A stretch of DNA of 64,000 nt from Nemertoderma westbladi (taxonomy: Eukaryota > Xenacoelomorpha > Nemertodermatida > Nemertodermatidae), in NCBI GenBank assembly GCA_032718475.1, contig JAUCBJ010001846.1, positions 1 through 64,000 on the forward strand, in the 5' to 3' direction. Positions 18,082 to 27,855 of this stretch are shown one piece after another. How positions within the stretch are numbered: the stretch's first letter is position 1; the number at the start of each line of letters is the position of its first letter. The translations under genes and the position numbers were made by a program. A model generated the notes under the pieces. It did not search any database. It had not been told where the DNA came from and saw nothing but the letters and a program-made list of their open reading frames with translations.

Positions 18082-18569
18082 TAAAACTTTTGATACAACT
18101 GCTCAAAGGCTTACTACTAAAAGAAATTATCAAAGGGCTTTTCACAACAGCCAAAGCCCTTTGGCGACGAAAAATCACTCTACAATTTCCCCATGAGTTC
18201 ACCCCCACCTCGCCTCGTTTTAGGGGGTTACATGCCCTTCGGCGCTACCCAAATGGTGAAGAACGCTGCATTGGGTGTAAATTGTGCGAGGCCGCATGCC
18301 CCGCCAATGCCATCACCATTGAATCACATATGCGAGAAGATGGGACACGGCGAACCACACGTTATGATATTGACCTATTTAAATGTATTTATTGTGGCTT
18401 TTGTGAAGAATCCTGCCCAACCGATGCCATTGTTGAAACCAATATCATGCATTATGCCTTTTCTAACCCTGATCAACGTATTGCTACAAAAGACGATTTA
18501 CTCAAAACAGGCGATCAACACGAAAACCAAATTGCCAAAGACCGACAACTAGACAGCCCCTATCATTAA
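18078..18569 (+). CDS. nuoI: NADH-quinone oxidoreductase subunit I (2x[4Fe-4S])
   Basis: Peripheral complex I subunit carrying iron-sulfur clusters N6a and N6b that pass electrons toward quinone. From the ATG at 18078 it is 163 residues, the family size. Two ferredoxin-type motifs are visible, [12 protein letters not shown] and [12 protein letters not shown]. The frame is open further upstream, but the ATG overlapping the nuoH stop by four bases is the natural coupled start. Followed six bases later by nuoJ. Confidence 0.97.
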   Translation: MIKLLIQLLKGLLLKEIIKGLFTTAKALWRRKITLQFPHEFTPTSPRFRGLHALRRYPNGEERCIGCKLCEAACPANAITIESHMREDGTRRTTRYDIDLFKCIYCGFCEESCPTDAIVETNIMHYAFSNPDQRIATKDDLLKTGDQHENQIAKDRQLDSPYH

Positions 18570-18575
18570 ACTAAT

Positions 18576-19166
18576 ATGTTTGAATTATTTTTTTATCTGT
18601 TTTCAGCCAACCTCCTTTTAAGTGCAGCTGCTTTGGTATGGATCAAAAATCCCGTCAAAGCCGTTGTGCTGCTCATTTATTGTTTTTTTTCAGCCGCTTG
18701 CTTGTGGGTGCTACTAAACGCTGACTATCTAGCCCTTATACTCGTGCTTGTTTATGTGGGGGCTGTGATGGTGTTATTTATTTTTATTATGATGATGCTA
18801 AACACCCAAGATAACATGATTAAATCAAAACTATCCCAGCACACCCTTTTTATTGGGGGTTTGATAGCAGTGCTGGCTGTCCAAATAGGGGGCTTATTAT
18901 TCCAATTACCACACAATCAAGCCCTTAAAACGCATGAATTTAAAACCTTAGGTGTTTTGATGTATGAGCAATACATGATTGAGGTGCAAATCGCCGCCTT
19001 ACTGCTTCTATCAGCCATGATAGCAGCCATTGTATTAAGCATTCAACCGAGTAGGCGCTCGCTTAAACAAAATAGTAGCAACCAAATTCAAGCCAACCCA
19101 AAAGATCGGCTTCGCTTGGTTAAAATGAAAGCACAGCTTGATCAAAAACAGGATAAAGCACCATGA
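18576..19166 (+). CDS. nuoJ: NADH-quinone oxidoreductase subunit J
   Basis: Membrane subunit of the complex I pump arm. 196 residues with five hydrophobic helices. The conserved NPVKAVVLLI segment follows the first helix and the YVGAVMVLFIFIMMML helix contains the family's pi-bulge region. The C-terminal 40 residues are polar and basic. It overlaps nuoK by four bases. Confidence 0.95.
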   Translation: MFELFFYLFSANLLLSAAALVWIKNPVKAVVLLIYCFFSAACLWVLLNADYLALILVLVYVGAVMVLFIFIMMMLNTQDNMIKSKLSQHTLFIGGLIAVLAVQIGGLLFQLPHNQALKTHEFKTLGVLMYEQYMIEVQIAALLLLSAMIAAIVLSIQPSRRSLKQNSSNQIQANPKDRLRLVKMKAQLDQKQDKAP

Positions 19167-19462
19167 TTATCGAAAGCATTGGTGTGGCCTCTTTGCTGTT
19201 TATCATCGGTTTGATGGGGGTAATCTTTAATCAGCGAAACGCTATTTTAATTTTGGTGCATATTGAACTCATGCTACTGGCAGTTAGCACCAACTTTGTG
19301 GCCTTTAATCAACTTCACAGCCAGCCTTTGGGGCATTTATTTGTATTTTTTATCCTGATTTGTGCGGCGGCTGAAACCGCCATTGGGTTGGCTATTTTTA
19401 TACTCATGTATCGAAAAACGCGTTCGGTCGACACCCAACAATTTAATCAAATTAAGGGGTAG
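19163..19462 (+). CDS. nuoK: NADH-quinone oxidoreductase subunit K
   Basis: Small Mrp-related membrane subunit of complex I. 99 residues and three helices, the usual size. The acidic residue in IELMLLAVSTNF and the conserved ETAIGLAIFI segment match the proton-channel residues of the family. It overlaps nuoJ and is followed two bases later by nuoL. Confidence 0.96.
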   Translation: MIIESIGVASLLFIIGLMGVIFNQRNAILILVHIELMLLAVSTNFVAFNQLHSQPLGHLFVFFILICAAAETAIGLAIFILMYRKTRSVDTQQFNQIKG

Positions 19463-19464
19463 GT

Positions 19465-21396
19465 GTGACACTGCATAACATTTACCTACTCATTTTGCTT
19501 GCCCCCCTTTTGGGTGTAGTCAGTGGTGGTTTTTTGGGCAAATACCTACCTAACAGTTGGGTGCATCGGGCGGCTATTATGGGCGTTGGGATATCTTTTT
19601 TGTTATCAGTTTACGCACTATGGCAGCACATTTTACTTAGTCTACCCCCTCAACAGGTACACTTGTATCAATGGTTGATGTTGATGGATAGATTGACACT
19701 CAACATTGGTTTTTTGGTGGATTATTTAACCCTTATTATGGTGATCATAGTCACCAGCATTTCGCTGTTGGTTCATATTTACACCATCGGTTATATGAAA
19801 GGAGATCAAGGCTATAAACGCTTTTTTGCCTACATTTCACTATTTACCTTTGCCATGTTGGTGCTGGTGATGTCGAACAACTTTTTACAACTATTCTTTG
19901 GCTGGGAAGCAGTGGGGTTAGTCTCTTATTTATTAATTGGATTTTGGTTTAAAAAACCAAGTGCGTTATATGCCAACCTAAAGGCCTTTTTGATTAACCG
20001 TGTGGGTGATTTAGGCATGCTTTTGGGTATTGTGCTAATTTTTTATCACTTTGGCAGCTTGGATTACCACGTTGTGTTTGCCCAAATTACGCCTGATTTT
20101 CTAAGCAATCATTTATTTGAATTGATTGCCTTGTTATTGTTCATTGGCGCGATGGGAAAATCGGCTCAAATCCCTCTACACAGCTGGCTGCCTGATTCGA
20201 TGGAAGGTCCAACGCCTATTTCTGCCTTGATTCACGCCGCAACCATGGTGACGGCTGGTATTTTTATGGTGAGTCGTCTATCCCCCTTATTTGAGCAAGC
20301 CCCTAACGTGCTGGTGTTTATTTTGATCATTGGGTCACTTACCGCGTTTTTGATGGGGCTGGTAGGTTTGGTACAAAATGATATTAAGCGGGTGATTGCT
20401 TATTCCACCTTATCGCAACTGGGTTATATGGTCGCAGCGTTGGGGGTTTCAGCGTATTCGGCCGCTATTTTCCATCTCATTACTCATGCGTTTTTCAAAG
20501 CCTTGTTATTTTTAGGTGCAGGGGGGGTGATTGTGGCCATGCATCATGCGCAAGATATACGACAGTTCGGCGGCTTGGGTAAAAAATTACCTCTGATTAC
20601 CGTTTGCATGTTACTTGCTTCAATATCCCTTGCAGGCGTTCCCGGTTTTTCAGGTTTTTTCTCAAAAGACCTTATTTTGTACGCCGTTAAAAATAGCAAT
20701 CTAGCGCTTGCAAATGTTGCTTATTACCTACTACTTATCAGTGTGCTGGTGACGACTTTATACAGTGCGCGTTTAATCTTTTTAACCTTTTTTGGCAAGC
20801 CAAAAAATACTAAAGCACTGAGTCATTTTCACCCACCTAGTTGGCATATTCAGCTACCCCTTGTTTTGCTGCTGGTTCCATCCGTATTGATTGGGTTTCT
20901 ATTATTTGAGCCCTTGATTTTAAATGATCAATATTTAAGTCAAGCTATTTTCACACGAGTTGACCATCAATTTTTAAGCGCTCTTAAAGCTGACTACCCC
21001 GATGCTGCCTCATTTATCATGCATGGGCTTTTTAGCGCCCCAATGATTCTAATTTTGATCGGCATTCTCATTGCCTTGGTATTGTATGGGTTTAAAAAAC
21101 ACTGGCCGGCTCGTTTGGTGGCTTATTTTCCGTGGTTTAATCAAATGCTGCGCTCAGGTTACGGCTTTGATCGGCTCAACACCTTGGTATTTATTAAAGG
21201 TACCCAAACACTAAGTAAACTAACCCATTGGTTTGATCAAAATGTTATTGATAGGGGGCTTGTGATGAGCTGGGCTGTGATGAGCAAACGCCTCGGTGGG
21301 GTGCTTTCAAAAATTCAGTCGGGTTATATGAGCGATTATATCCTCATTGTACTGGCGGCTTGTTTTTTATTGATGATAGGTGTTTTATTGCAATGA
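19465..21396 (+). CDS. nuoL: NADH-quinone oxidoreductase subunit L
   Basis: Antiporter-like proton pump subunit at the distal end of complex I. 643 residues with a GTG start two bases after the nuoK stop. Recognised by GWEAVGLVSYLLIGFW (about residues 147-162), the HSWLPDSMEGPTPISALIHAATMV channel region and the lateral C-terminal helix. Full length and intact. The stop overlaps the nuoM start (ATGA). Confidence 0.97.
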   Translation: MTLHNIYLLILLAPLLGVVSGGFLGKYLPNSWVHRAAIMGVGISFLLSVYALWQHILLSLPPQQVHLYQWLMLMDRLTLNIGFLVDYLTLIMVIIVTSISLLVHIYTIGYMKGDQGYKRFFAYISLFTFAMLVLVMSNNFLQLFFGWEAVGLVSYLLIGFWFKKPSALYANLKAFLINRVGDLGMLLGIVLIFYHFGSLDYHVVFAQITPDFLSNHLFELIALLLFIGAMGKSAQIPLHSWLPDSMEGPTPISALIHAATMVTAGIFMVSRLSPLFEQAPNVLVFILIIGSLTAFLMGLVGLVQNDIKRVIAYSTLSQLGYMVAALGVSAYSAAIFHLITHAFFKALLFLGAGGVIVAMHHAQDIRQFGGLGKKLPLITVCMLLASISLAGVPGFSGFFSKDLILYAVKNSNLALANVAYYLLLISVLVTTLYSARLIFLTFFGKPKNTKALSHFHPPSWHIQLPLVLLLVPSVLIGFLLFEPLILNDQYLSQAIFTRVDHQFLSALKADYPDAASFIMHGLFSAPMILILIGILIALVLYGFKKHWPARLVAYFPWFNQMLRSGYGFDRLNTLVFIKGTQTLSKLTHWFDQNVIDRGLVMSWAVMSKRLGGVLSKIQSGYMSDYILIVLAACFLLMIGVLLQ

Positions 21397-22871
21397 TTGA
21401 GTTTTTCACCAATATCAACAGCTTAATTTGGTGGCCAATACTAAGTGGGCTTGCTTTATTGTTGTTTCAGCACATACCCCTTCGCACTCAAACTTTTAGC
21501 TATATTTTTGCATTGCTCATAGCTTTGGTAGGGCTTGGGGCATCGGTTGGATTATTTTGGGTTTTTGATTCCAACACGCTTGGTTTTCAACACACTGTAA
21601 AGCCCATTGATTATGGGTTTTTTAGCTACCACTTAGGTTTGGATGGAATATCATTGGCTTTAATACTGCTTAACATGTTGATATCAGCCTTGGTTATACT
21701 CAATGCCCACAACACAAAAACCCAACGTACACTGTATTTAAGTCTTGTGTTGATACTCTCAGGGCTGGTCAATGGCGTGTTTTTAGCCATTGATATGATG
21801 CTGTTCTACATTTTTTGGGAACTCACCTTAATCCCGATGTTACTGATCATTGGCATTTGGGGCGGCAAGGCACGAGTGTTTGCCAGCATGAAATTTTTTA
21901 TCTACACCTTTTTTGGTTCCATATTGATGTTAATCGCTATGCTCTATATTTGGATCAGAACCCACACCCTTTCTATTCCCCTACTTTATGAGATAGCCCC
22001 TAGTGAACTGGGTATACAACTAATGTTGTTCATCGCATTTTTTGTGGCATTTGCCGTTAAAATACCCATGTGGCCAGTGCATACGTGGTTGCCCAATGCC
22101 CATGTAGAAGCGCCCACTGGTGGTTCAATGATTTTAGCGGCCATTATGCTAAAACTTGGTGGTTATGGTTTGGTTCGTTTTAACCTACCTCTATTTCCTC
22201 AAGCAAGTGAAGTGCTTGCCCCCATTGTTGTGAGTTTATCGCTGATTGCCATTATTTATATTGGCATTGTGGCCTTGATGCAAAAGGATATGAAAAAAAT
22301 GATTGCGTATTCTTCTATTTCACACATGGGGTTTACCACCTTGGGATTTTTTGTATTTTTCTTATCAGACTCATTCCAATCCCAAGTGTTGGGACTCTCA
22401 GGCGGGGTGATTCAAATGATTTCACATGGCTTAATTTCGGCTGGTCTGTTTTTTTGTGTGGGCATGCTTTATCAACGAATGCAGACTAAAAATATTGAAG
22501 ACTACCAAGGGGTTGCAAGTATTATGCCCGTATTTAGCGCCCTGACTTTATTGTTTGCCATGGCCAACAGTGGGTTGCCGGGAACGTCTGGTTTTGTAGG
22601 GGAATTGATGGTGATTGCCGCCAGTATGCAGGCTAATTTTTGGATTGCCTTTTTAGCCGGGCTCACCTTAGTGATTGGGGCAGCCTATAATTTATGGTTG
22701 TTTAAGCGAGTATTTTACGGCGAGGTTAAAGACTCAGCCGTCAAAAAATTAGCCCCTATCACATTAACTGAGCGCTTTACTTTGCTACTATTAGGGGTAC
22801 TCGTTATACTCATTGGCCTTTGGCCTAATGCCTTACAAAACATGATTGAAAATGCATTGCCTATTATGTAA
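21393..22871 (+). CDS. nuoM: NADH-quinone oxidoreductase subunit M
   Basis: Second antiporter-like pump subunit of complex I. 492 residues from ATG 21393, chosen because it overlaps the nuoL stop. An upstream TTG in the same frame is less likely. Motifs: FWELTLIPMLLIIGIWGG, VKIPMWPVHTWLPNAHVEAPTGGS and the KMIAYSSISHMGF helix. Full length. Confidence 0.97.
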   Translation: MIEFFTNINSLIWWPILSGLALLLFQHIPLRTQTFSYIFALLIALVGLGASVGLFWVFDSNTLGFQHTVKPIDYGFFSYHLGLDGISLALILLNMLISALVILNAHNTKTQRTLYLSLVLILSGLVNGVFLAIDMMLFYIFWELTLIPMLLIIGIWGGKARVFASMKFFIYTFFGSILMLIAMLYIWIRTHTLSIPLLYEIAPSELGIQLMLFIAFFVAFAVKIPMWPVHTWLPNAHVEAPTGGSMILAAIMLKLGGYGLVRFNLPLFPQASEVLAPIVVSLSLIAIIYIGIVALMQKDMKKMIAYSSISHMGFTTLGFFVFFLSDSFQSQVLGLSGGVIQMISHGLISAGLFFCVGMLYQRMQTKNIEDYQGVASIMPVFSALTLLFAMANSGLPGTSGFVGELMVIAASMQANFWIAFLAGLTLVIGAAYNLWLFKRVFYGEVKDSAVKKLAPITLTERFTLLLLGVLVILIGLWPNALQNMIENALPIM

Positions 22872-22906
22872 TTGCACAATGAACACACAACCCATTTCTT
22901 TTAAAT

Positions 22907-24505
22907 ATGTCTGAATTCATTGAATTATTAAAAGCGCCTTTTCAATTGATGATGGCAGCACCGCTTTTCTCACAGCCTTCATCATGGCCATACCTTTTAC
23001 TTGTGCCTGAGATGATTCTGGCAGGGGGTTTATGTTTGATGATTGTGATCAATGCTTTTAGCGCTGAGTCAAAAGTGATCACAGTACAAGTATTTTTTAT
23101 AGTGCTTGCTATCACACTGATTAGTATGATTGGTGTGTATTTTAATGAGCATTTAATGGCTAAACAATACCTGGTTGAAAAAACTGCACACTTTCAAATA
23201 AACGAGATCAATATCGTTTTAAAAACCATGATGCTTGTATTTGCTAGTTTAATTGGCTTGTACAACTTACCTTTTCTAAAAAAGAGCGACCAATTCCAAG
23301 CGGAATATTTTTATTTCTTAATTATTATTTTATTGGGTTCGTTTATTATGGTCTCAGCGAGCAATTTGATGACGCTTTATCTAGGTATTGAACTAGGGGC
23401 TTTATCCACCTATTCAATCATTGCGATGAATAAAACCAACCCAACCTCAACTGAGGCAGCACTAAAATACTTTATTTTGGGGGCTATTATATCAGCTGTG
23501 ATGTTATTTGGCATAAGTTTTATTTACGGGCTATCGGGTGCGCTTAACTATACTGATATCGCTCAGGCCTTATCTGCACTAAACGTCAGCTCGCCTAGTT
23601 ATTTTTTAGCAGTAGGGGGCATTGTTTTATTGTTGGTGGGTATCTTGTTTAAACTTGGTGCAGCCCCACTCCATGTATGGATGCCAGATGTTTATAGCGG
23701 TTCGTCACTTGCTGTTGTTCAAATCATTAGCAGTGTTAGTAAACTAGCCGCCTTTGGCATTATTGTGGGCTTAGCACCGATTATGACCACTCATGCAAAC
23801 GCAACACCCGTTGTATTTATTCTCTACGGGGTGGCAATTACCACTTTAATATGGGGAAATTTAGCAGCACTTGTGCAAACGAATATCAAAAAAATAATGG
23901 CCTACTCTGCCATTGGTCACACCGGTTTTGTATTGTTAGCCATTGGCTCTCAATATGATATTGGCGCTTTTTTCCAACTACTATTTAACACACTGCTTTA
24001 CGGACAAGAACCCCTTTTAGTTCATATGCATCCTAGCTATCAAACCTCTAGATTATTCGATGCTTTTCTAAGTGCGCTTTTTTATATCAGTGTTTATGCA
24101 TTAAGTGCGCTGGCATTTTTAGGGGCTTTGCTTAGCTTATCTCACTCAAAACATACATGGAAAATAACAGACCTAAACGGCTTAGGCCCCAAGCACCCTT
24201 GGCTTGGTATTGCCCTAACCATTATGCTATTTTCAATGATGGGTATGCCCCCTACATTGGGTTTTTACACAAAACTGACCGTCTTTTTAACATTGGTTCA
24301 AAAATCGCAATTTATACCCCTATCTTTTGCGTTGCTAGCATCGGTGATTAGTGTCTTTTATTATTTAAAAATACTCAAATCAATATGGTTTGAGCCTGCT
24401 GGTGAACATGTTAAAATCCAAGGGCTGCCTGCTTTTATTTCTGTTTTAATTAGTTTATTTTTACTGTTTGGGTTTTTAGCAATCAACAACCTATTGGCTT
24501 TTTAA
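22907..24505 (+). CDS. nuoN: NADH-quinone oxidoreductase subunit N
   Basis: Third antiporter-like pump subunit of complex I. 532 residues, longer than the usual 480-500. Extra length lies at the N-terminus and in a loop at about residues 360-385 (YGQEPLLVHMHPSYQTS). Core motifs are normal: YLGIELGALSTYSIIA, KLGAAPLHVWMPDVYSGSS and KKIMAYSAIGHTGF. It lies 35 bases after nuoM and ends the nuo block. Confidence 0.96.
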   Translation: MSEFIELLKAPFQLMMAAPLFSQPSSWPYLLLVPEMILAGGLCLMIVINAFSAESKVITVQVFFIVLAITLISMIGVYFNEHLMAKQYLVEKTAHFQINEINIVLKTMMLVFASLIGLYNLPFLKKSDQFQAEYFYFLIIILLGSFIMVSASNLMTLYLGIELGALSTYSIIAMNKTNPTSTEAALKYFILGAIISAVMLFGISFIYGLSGALNYTDIAQALSALNVSSPSYFLAVGGIVLLLVGILFKLGAAPLHVWMPDVYSGSSLAVVQIISSVSKLAAFGIIVGLAPIMTTHANATPVVFILYGVAITTLIWGNLAALVQTNIKKIMAYSAIGHTGFVLLAIGSQYDIGAFFQLLFNTLLYGQEPLLVHMHPSYQTSRLFDAFLSALFYISVYALSALAFLGALLSLSHSKHTWKITDLNGLGPKHPWLGIALTIMLFSMMGMPPTLGFYTKLTVFLTLVQKSQFIPLSFALLASVISVFYYLKILKSIWFEPAGEHVKIQGLPAFISVLISLFLLFGFLAINNLLAF

Positions 24506-24513
24506 GAAAAACA

Positions 24514-24840
24514 ATGAAAAACTTAACCTACTTTCTGCTTTCATACCTTGATATTACAAAAGAAGACGGGGTTAACTTTTTGCTCAAATTCAGTTTTGTA
24601 CTTAAATTGCTAGGCGGGTTTATTATTGTAATGGTTTTATTACCTAATACATTTGCACCCATAACTGTTTTGTGGTTTGGGTTGGGTTTGGTCGCACTTG
24701 GCCTAATACCTAGCGCTATGACCAGATGGGCTAAAAATATACGCGGTATTGATCTAATTGTAGAAGAGATTGGCATCCCATTTGCCTTTGTCTATGCGCT
24801 GTATCTACTGCTTAGTCTAGCGTTAATTGTGTTTGGTTAA
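24514..24840 (+). CDS. Small conserved-type membrane protein downstream of nuoN
   Basis: 108 residues with three hydrophobic helices (about 22-45, 48-65 and 85-107) and a polar N-terminus. It begins eight bases after nuoN and ends eleven before hisG, so it is clearly in the operon. I do not recognise the family. Its size and place recall the DUF2818 proteins that follow nuoN in betaproteobacteria, but no specific motif supports that. A role in complex I assembly would be a guess from position. Confidence 0.7.
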   Translation: MKNLTYFLLSYLDITKEDGVNFLLKFSFVLKLLGGFIIVMVLLPNTFAPITVLWFGLGLVALGLIPSAMTRWAKNIRGIDLIVEEIGIPFAFVYALYLLLSLALIVFG

Positions 24841-24851
24841 TTGGCGAGTGA

Positions 24852-25487
24852 ATGAAAATTGCCATTTCAAAGGGACGCATATTCAATCAAGCAATCGAAC
24901 AATTTTCAACGATTAATATCAAGCCAAACCAAGACGATTTAGGGAGCCGAAAACTTATTGTACGCACCACAACACCTGAACTTCATTTTGTAATTGTTCG
25001 ATCAAGTGATGTACCCACCTATGTCAGCCGTGGTGCAGTGGCATTAGGTATTGTGGGCAAAGATACGTTGATGGAAAACGAAAGCATTTTTCCTAATCTT
25101 TATGAGCTGTTGGATTTAAAAATAGCCCAATGTAAGTTGGTATTAGCTGGTAAAAATACAGATACTTTGCAAAGTATTGATAAACAAAAAACCTACTCGG
25201 TCGCCACAAAATATGAAAACATCACACGGGATTTTTTTAGCACCCACCAAGCCAATGCTAAAATTATTAAGCTGTACGGCTCAATGGAGTTAGCTCCTTT
25301 ATTAAACCTTACTGACTACATTGTTGATATTGTAAGTTCTGGTCAAACCTTAAAAAGCAATGACCTTAAACCCATTTTACCCATTGCAAATTTAAGTGCT
25401 CGGCTAATTAGTAGCCGCTTGAGCATGCACTTTCACCATGCATCTATTCAACAACTGATCGCACAACTCCAAACATGCATCAGCTAA
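24852..25487 (+). CDS. hisG: ATP phosphoribosyltransferase, short form
   Basis: Catalyses the first step of histidine synthesis, joining ATP and PRPP. 211 residues, the short form lacking the C-terminal ACT-like regulatory domain. Short forms work with the HisRS-like subunit HisZ, which is not in this window. Motifs: start KIAISKGRIF, VALGIVGKDTL, and the PRPP loop region IVDIVSSGQTLKSN. It overlaps hisD by 13 bases. Confidence 0.95.
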   Translation: MKIAISKGRIFNQAIEQFSTINIKPNQDDLGSRKLIVRTTTPELHFVIVRSSDVPTYVSRGAVALGIVGKDTLMENESIFPNLYELLDLKIAQCKLVLAGKNTDTLQSIDKQKTYSVATKYENITRDFFSTHQANAKIIKLYGSMELAPLLNLTDYIVDIVSSGQTLKSNDLKPILPIANLSARLISSRLSMHFHHASIQQLIAQLQTCIS

Positions 25488-26770
25488 ATACAAAAGACCC
25501 AAGTTTTAACATTCAATTGATAAAGCTCTTAAACCGAACGAAAATGGATGACCCAACCATTATGCAACAGGTTTGCTCGATCTTAAAAAATGTTCAACAA
25601 GGCGGTAATCGAGCCTTGCTGGAGCTGACAAAACAGTTTGACCACTGGGAGGCTCAATCTGATCAACAATTGTTCCTAGATACATCTGATTTCAAAAAGG
25701 CTTGGCAAAATTCAAACCAAACACTTAAAGATGCCTTACAAACCGCTTATAAAAGAATTCACCACTTTCATGAATTACAAGCAGGCTTTGGGCACTTCCA
25801 TTTTCGAGAGGACGCCGGCACCAAAATTGGCCAACAAGTGCTTCCCATTGAAAAAGTCGGGCTTTATGTGCCCGGTGGTCAGGCTGCCTACCCATCATCG
25901 GTTTTAATGAATGCTATCCCTGCCAAAATTGCAGGGGTGAAAAAAATGACCATGACCACCCCCACACCAAAAGGAGAAATCAACCAAAACATATTGGCAG
26001 CAGCACACTTATGCAAAATTGAACAAGGCATTAAAATTGGCGGGGCGCAGGCCATTGCGGCCCTTTGTTATGGGACAGAGACCATAGAATCAGTTGATAA
26101 AATTGTAGGCCCTGGCAACCAGTATGTTGCCGTAGCTAAAAAGCAAGTGTTTGGACAGGTGGGCATTGATATGATCGCAGGGCCTTCTGAAATTTTGATC
26201 ATGGCTGATGAAACAACCCCAGTTGATTGGCTTGTGATGGATTTATTTTCCCAAGCGGAACATGACCAAAATGCACAAGCCATTTTAATGACACAAAGTG
26301 AAAAATTATTAAAAGCTGTGAGCCAATCTATTCAAAAACAACTCCCTAAAATGCCTAGGCGCAGCATTATTGAAAGCGCACTTAACAATAAAGGGGCGTT
26401 GATTTTAGTCCATAGTCAAGTAGAAATTGTTCCGCTAATTAATCATATCGCACCTGAACATTTAGAGCTTGCGATTAAAAACCCACACAAGGTGGCTAAA
26501 AAAGTGCAAAACGCTGGCACTATCTTTATGGGTAAATATAGCTGTGAAGCTTTGGGCGACTATTGTGCAGGCCCCAATCATGTACTACCTACAGCAGGCA
26601 GTGCACGTTTTTCATCAGGCTTAAGTGTGTATGACTTTCAAAAAAGGATCAACACCATTGAATGTTCGCAGCAACTTGCATCTACATTAGGAAAAACAAC
26701 GCAAATACTAGCTGAAGATGAAAAACTTCACGCCCATGCTCAATCTGCCAAATTACGCATCATGTCCTAA
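25475..26770 (+). CDS. hisD: Histidinol dehydrogenase
   Basis: Zinc enzyme that oxidises histidinol to histidine in two NAD-dependent steps. 431 residues, the normal length. Visible motifs: GLYVPGGQAAYPSSVLMNAIPAKIAGV, VGPGNQYVAVAKK, DMIAGPSEILI and the catalytic NHIAPEHLEL. The N-terminus follows from the ATG overlapping hisG. Its stop overlaps the hisC start in TAATG, giving translational coupling. Confidence 0.96.
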   Translation: MHQLNTKDPSFNIQLIKLLNRTKMDDPTIMQQVCSILKNVQQGGNRALLELTKQFDHWEAQSDQQLFLDTSDFKKAWQNSNQTLKDALQTAYKRIHHFHELQAGFGHFHFREDAGTKIGQQVLPIEKVGLYVPGGQAAYPSSVLMNAIPAKIAGVKKMTMTTPTPKGEINQNILAAAHLCKIEQGIKIGGAQAIAALCYGTETIESVDKIVGPGNQYVAVAKKQVFGQVGIDMIAGPSEILIMADETTPVDWLVMDLFSQAEHDQNAQAILMTQSEKLLKAVSQSIQKQLPKMPRRSIIESALNNKGALILVHSQVEIVPLINHIAPEHLELAIKNPHKVAKKVQNAGTIFMGKYSCEALGDYCAGPNHVLPTAGSARFSSGLSVYDFQKRINTIECSQQLASTLGKTTQILAEDEKLHAHAQSAKLRIMS

Positions 26771-27855
26771 TGGATTTTCAAAAAATTATTAAACCCACTA
26801 TCTGGGAGAACCGACCTTACAAAATAGCTGACCGAACCGGTTTGATCAAACTTGATTCCATGGAAATGCCCTTTGATTGGGATCAACAATTTAAAAAAGA
26901 CATTTTCCAATTTGAAAACGTTGAACCAAATCGCTACCCTGATAGCCCCACTAAAGTTAGCCAACATATCCATCAATACCTTCATTTATCTGAAAATACA
27001 GGGGTGTTGTGTGGCAATGGATCGGATGAGATTATTCAATTATTAATGTTGATGATTCAGTCACAAAAAAGCATTTTAACGCTTAACCCTACCTTCTCCA
27101 TGTATCAAATCATTGCGCAATACGTTGGGCTTTCTATTATAGAAGTTGATTTGACCAACCAATTTGAAATTGACATGGCAAAGCTATTAGCTGATCTAAA
27201 AAAAGAATGCCCTGCCATTTTATTAATTGCCACGCCTAATAACCCAACCGGCCAAGCCTTTAAAGAAAGCGACCTTAAAAATTTGATTGAAAACGCCCCC
27301 AATACATTGGTAATACTTGATGAAGCCTACCAACCTTTTTGTTCACACATTAACCACCTGCCTTGGCTAGATCAATACCCCAACTTGGCTATTATTCGCA
27401 CCTTTTCAAAAATTGGTTTTGCAAGCCTGCGCTTTGGCTTTTTGTTGGCTCAACAAGGATTGATTGAGCAACTTGAAAAAATACGACTCCCTTATAACTT
27501 GAACAGTTATACCCAACAAGCCATCCTCAATCTTTTAAAACAGCCCGCCGTGATAGATCAGGCCATTCAAAAATTGTTTAATGCTAAAATGAAATTGCTT
27601 CGTAGTTTAAAAGCATTTGAGTTTATTCACACCTATCCCAGTGATGCCAACTTCTTTTTACTGCGTATTGAGCCCCCTTTTTCGGCCAACGCACTTTACA
27701 CCACCCTAAAAAATAACGGTATTTTAATTAAATTGCTCCATGGCACACATCCTTTACTTGAAAACACAATACGTATCACTGTTGGCACACCTACTGAAAA
27801 TAAACAACTTATTCAACAGCTTGCAAAATTTTTCTCATGCAAACCCACACATTAA
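26770..27855 (+). CDS. hisC: Histidinol-phosphate aminotransferase
   Basis: PLP-dependent class II aminotransferase converting imidazole acetol phosphate to histidinol phosphate. 361 residues. GNGSDEIIQ, ATPNNPTGQ, LDEAYQPF and the PLP-lysine segment TFSKIGFASLRFGF are all present. It overlaps the Nif3-like gene by 19 bases, so four genes from hisG on are translated as a tight unit. Confidence 0.95.
   Translation: MDFQKIIKPTIWENRPYKIADRTGLIKLDSMEMPFDWDQQFKKDIFQFENVEPNRYPDSPTKVSQHIHQYLHLSENTGVLCGNGSDEIIQLLMLMIQSQKSILTLNPTFSMYQIIAQYVGLSIIEVDLTNQFEIDMAKLLADLKKECPAILLIATPNNPTGQAFKESDLKNLIENAPNTLVILDEAYQPFCSHINHLPWLDQYPNLAIIRTFSKIGFASLRFGFLLAQQGLIEQLEKIRLPYNLNSYTQQAILNLLKQPAVIDQAIQKLFNAKMKLLRSLKAFEFIHTYPSDANFFLLRIEPPFSANALYTTLKNNGILIKLLHGTHPLLENTIRITVGTPTENKQLIQQLAKFFSCKPTH

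Noticed and set aside
21360-21392. TTG start extending NuoM upstream
   Set aside because: It lies inside nuoL and gives a non-homologous N-terminus; ATG 21393, overlapping the nuoL stop, is the usual coupled start.
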